From contig QMMT01000160.1 in NCBI GenBank assembly GCA_003647385.1, forward strand, positions 1 to 5,688: a stretch of 5,688 bases of DNA, given 5' to 3'. The DNA is from Deltaproteobacteria bacterium (GTDB taxonomy: Bacteria > Desulfobacterota > Desulfobacteria > Desulfobacterales > Desulfobacteraceae). The position numbers were made by a program, and so were the translations under genes. The first letter of the stretch is position 1. Every line of letters begins with the position of its first letter. The notes beneath the pieces are model-generated. The model was not told the origin of the DNA, made no database searches, and saw nothing but the letters and a program-made list of their open reading frames with translations. Positions 5,673-5,688 of the stretch are shown here, in pieces.

Positions 5673-5688
5673 ATGAATATCCCCATTA
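5673..5688 (+). CDS. Start of a third operon gene (partial, five codons visible)
   Basis: ATG at 5673 follows the previous stop by 5 bases and has AAAGG at 5659-5663 about 9 bases upstream. Visible residues are MNIPI. The spacing strongly suggests the operon continues, but nothing can be said about the product. Confidence 0.6.

Overview
The window reads as chromosome from an anaerobic or microaerophilic Gram-negative bacterium of moderately low G+C content, most likely a member of the Desulfobacterota (Desulfobacteraceae-like). This placement is inferred from three things: an AT-rich background, a sigma-54 activator with a cysteine-rich PAS-type sensor, and a DUF438/hemerythrin gene paired with a DUF1858/DUF2249 gene. 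No rRNA, tRNA, CRISPR array, transposase or other mobile-element signature was seen.

Layout. (1) Positions 1-845, minus strand: the N-terminal 281 codons of an exported membrane protein resembling the periplasmic leader region of large MscS-family mechanosensitive channels; its pore domain lies outside the window. (2) Positions 846-1214: a 369-base divergent intergenic region with no gene, rich in inverted and direct repeats. (3) Positions 1215-2159, plus: a complete ketopantoate reductase (PanE/ApbA family). (4) Positions 2160-2258: a short AT-rich gap with a consensus -10 box flanked by a 20-bp-period direct repeat. (5) Positions 2259-3647, plus: a sigma-54-dependent enhancer-binding protein (Cys-rich PAS-like sensor, AAA+, Fis-type HTH). 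(6) Positions 3648-3910: a 263-base regulatory region with a dense cluster of TGTC/GACA half-sites, then two overlapping palindromes and a sigma-54-like promoter. (7) Positions 3911-5140, plus: a DUF438-hemerythrin-PAS protein. (8) Positions 5152-5667, plus: a DUF1858-DUF2249 protein. (9) Position 5673 onward: the first codons of a third gene in the same operon.

How the parts may work together. The right half looks like a self-contained signalling unit. The regulator lies directly upstream of, and in the same direction as, a tightly spaced operon (gaps of 11 and 5 bases). The gap between them has the order expected of a sigma-54 system: upstream half-site cluster, spacer of about 100 bases, promoter-like element. 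DUF438-hemerythrin plus a DUF1858 partner splits across two polypeptides the domain pair found fused in ScdA/YtfE (RIC) di-iron proteins, which repair iron centres after nitrosative or oxidative damage. A sigma-54 activator controlling a di-iron RIC-type gene recalls the NorR-norAB arrangement of Cupriavidus, but the sensor domain and operator here differ. The proposal of a redox-, metal- or NO-responsive operon is inference. The panE and MscS-like genes appear to be ordinary neighbours.
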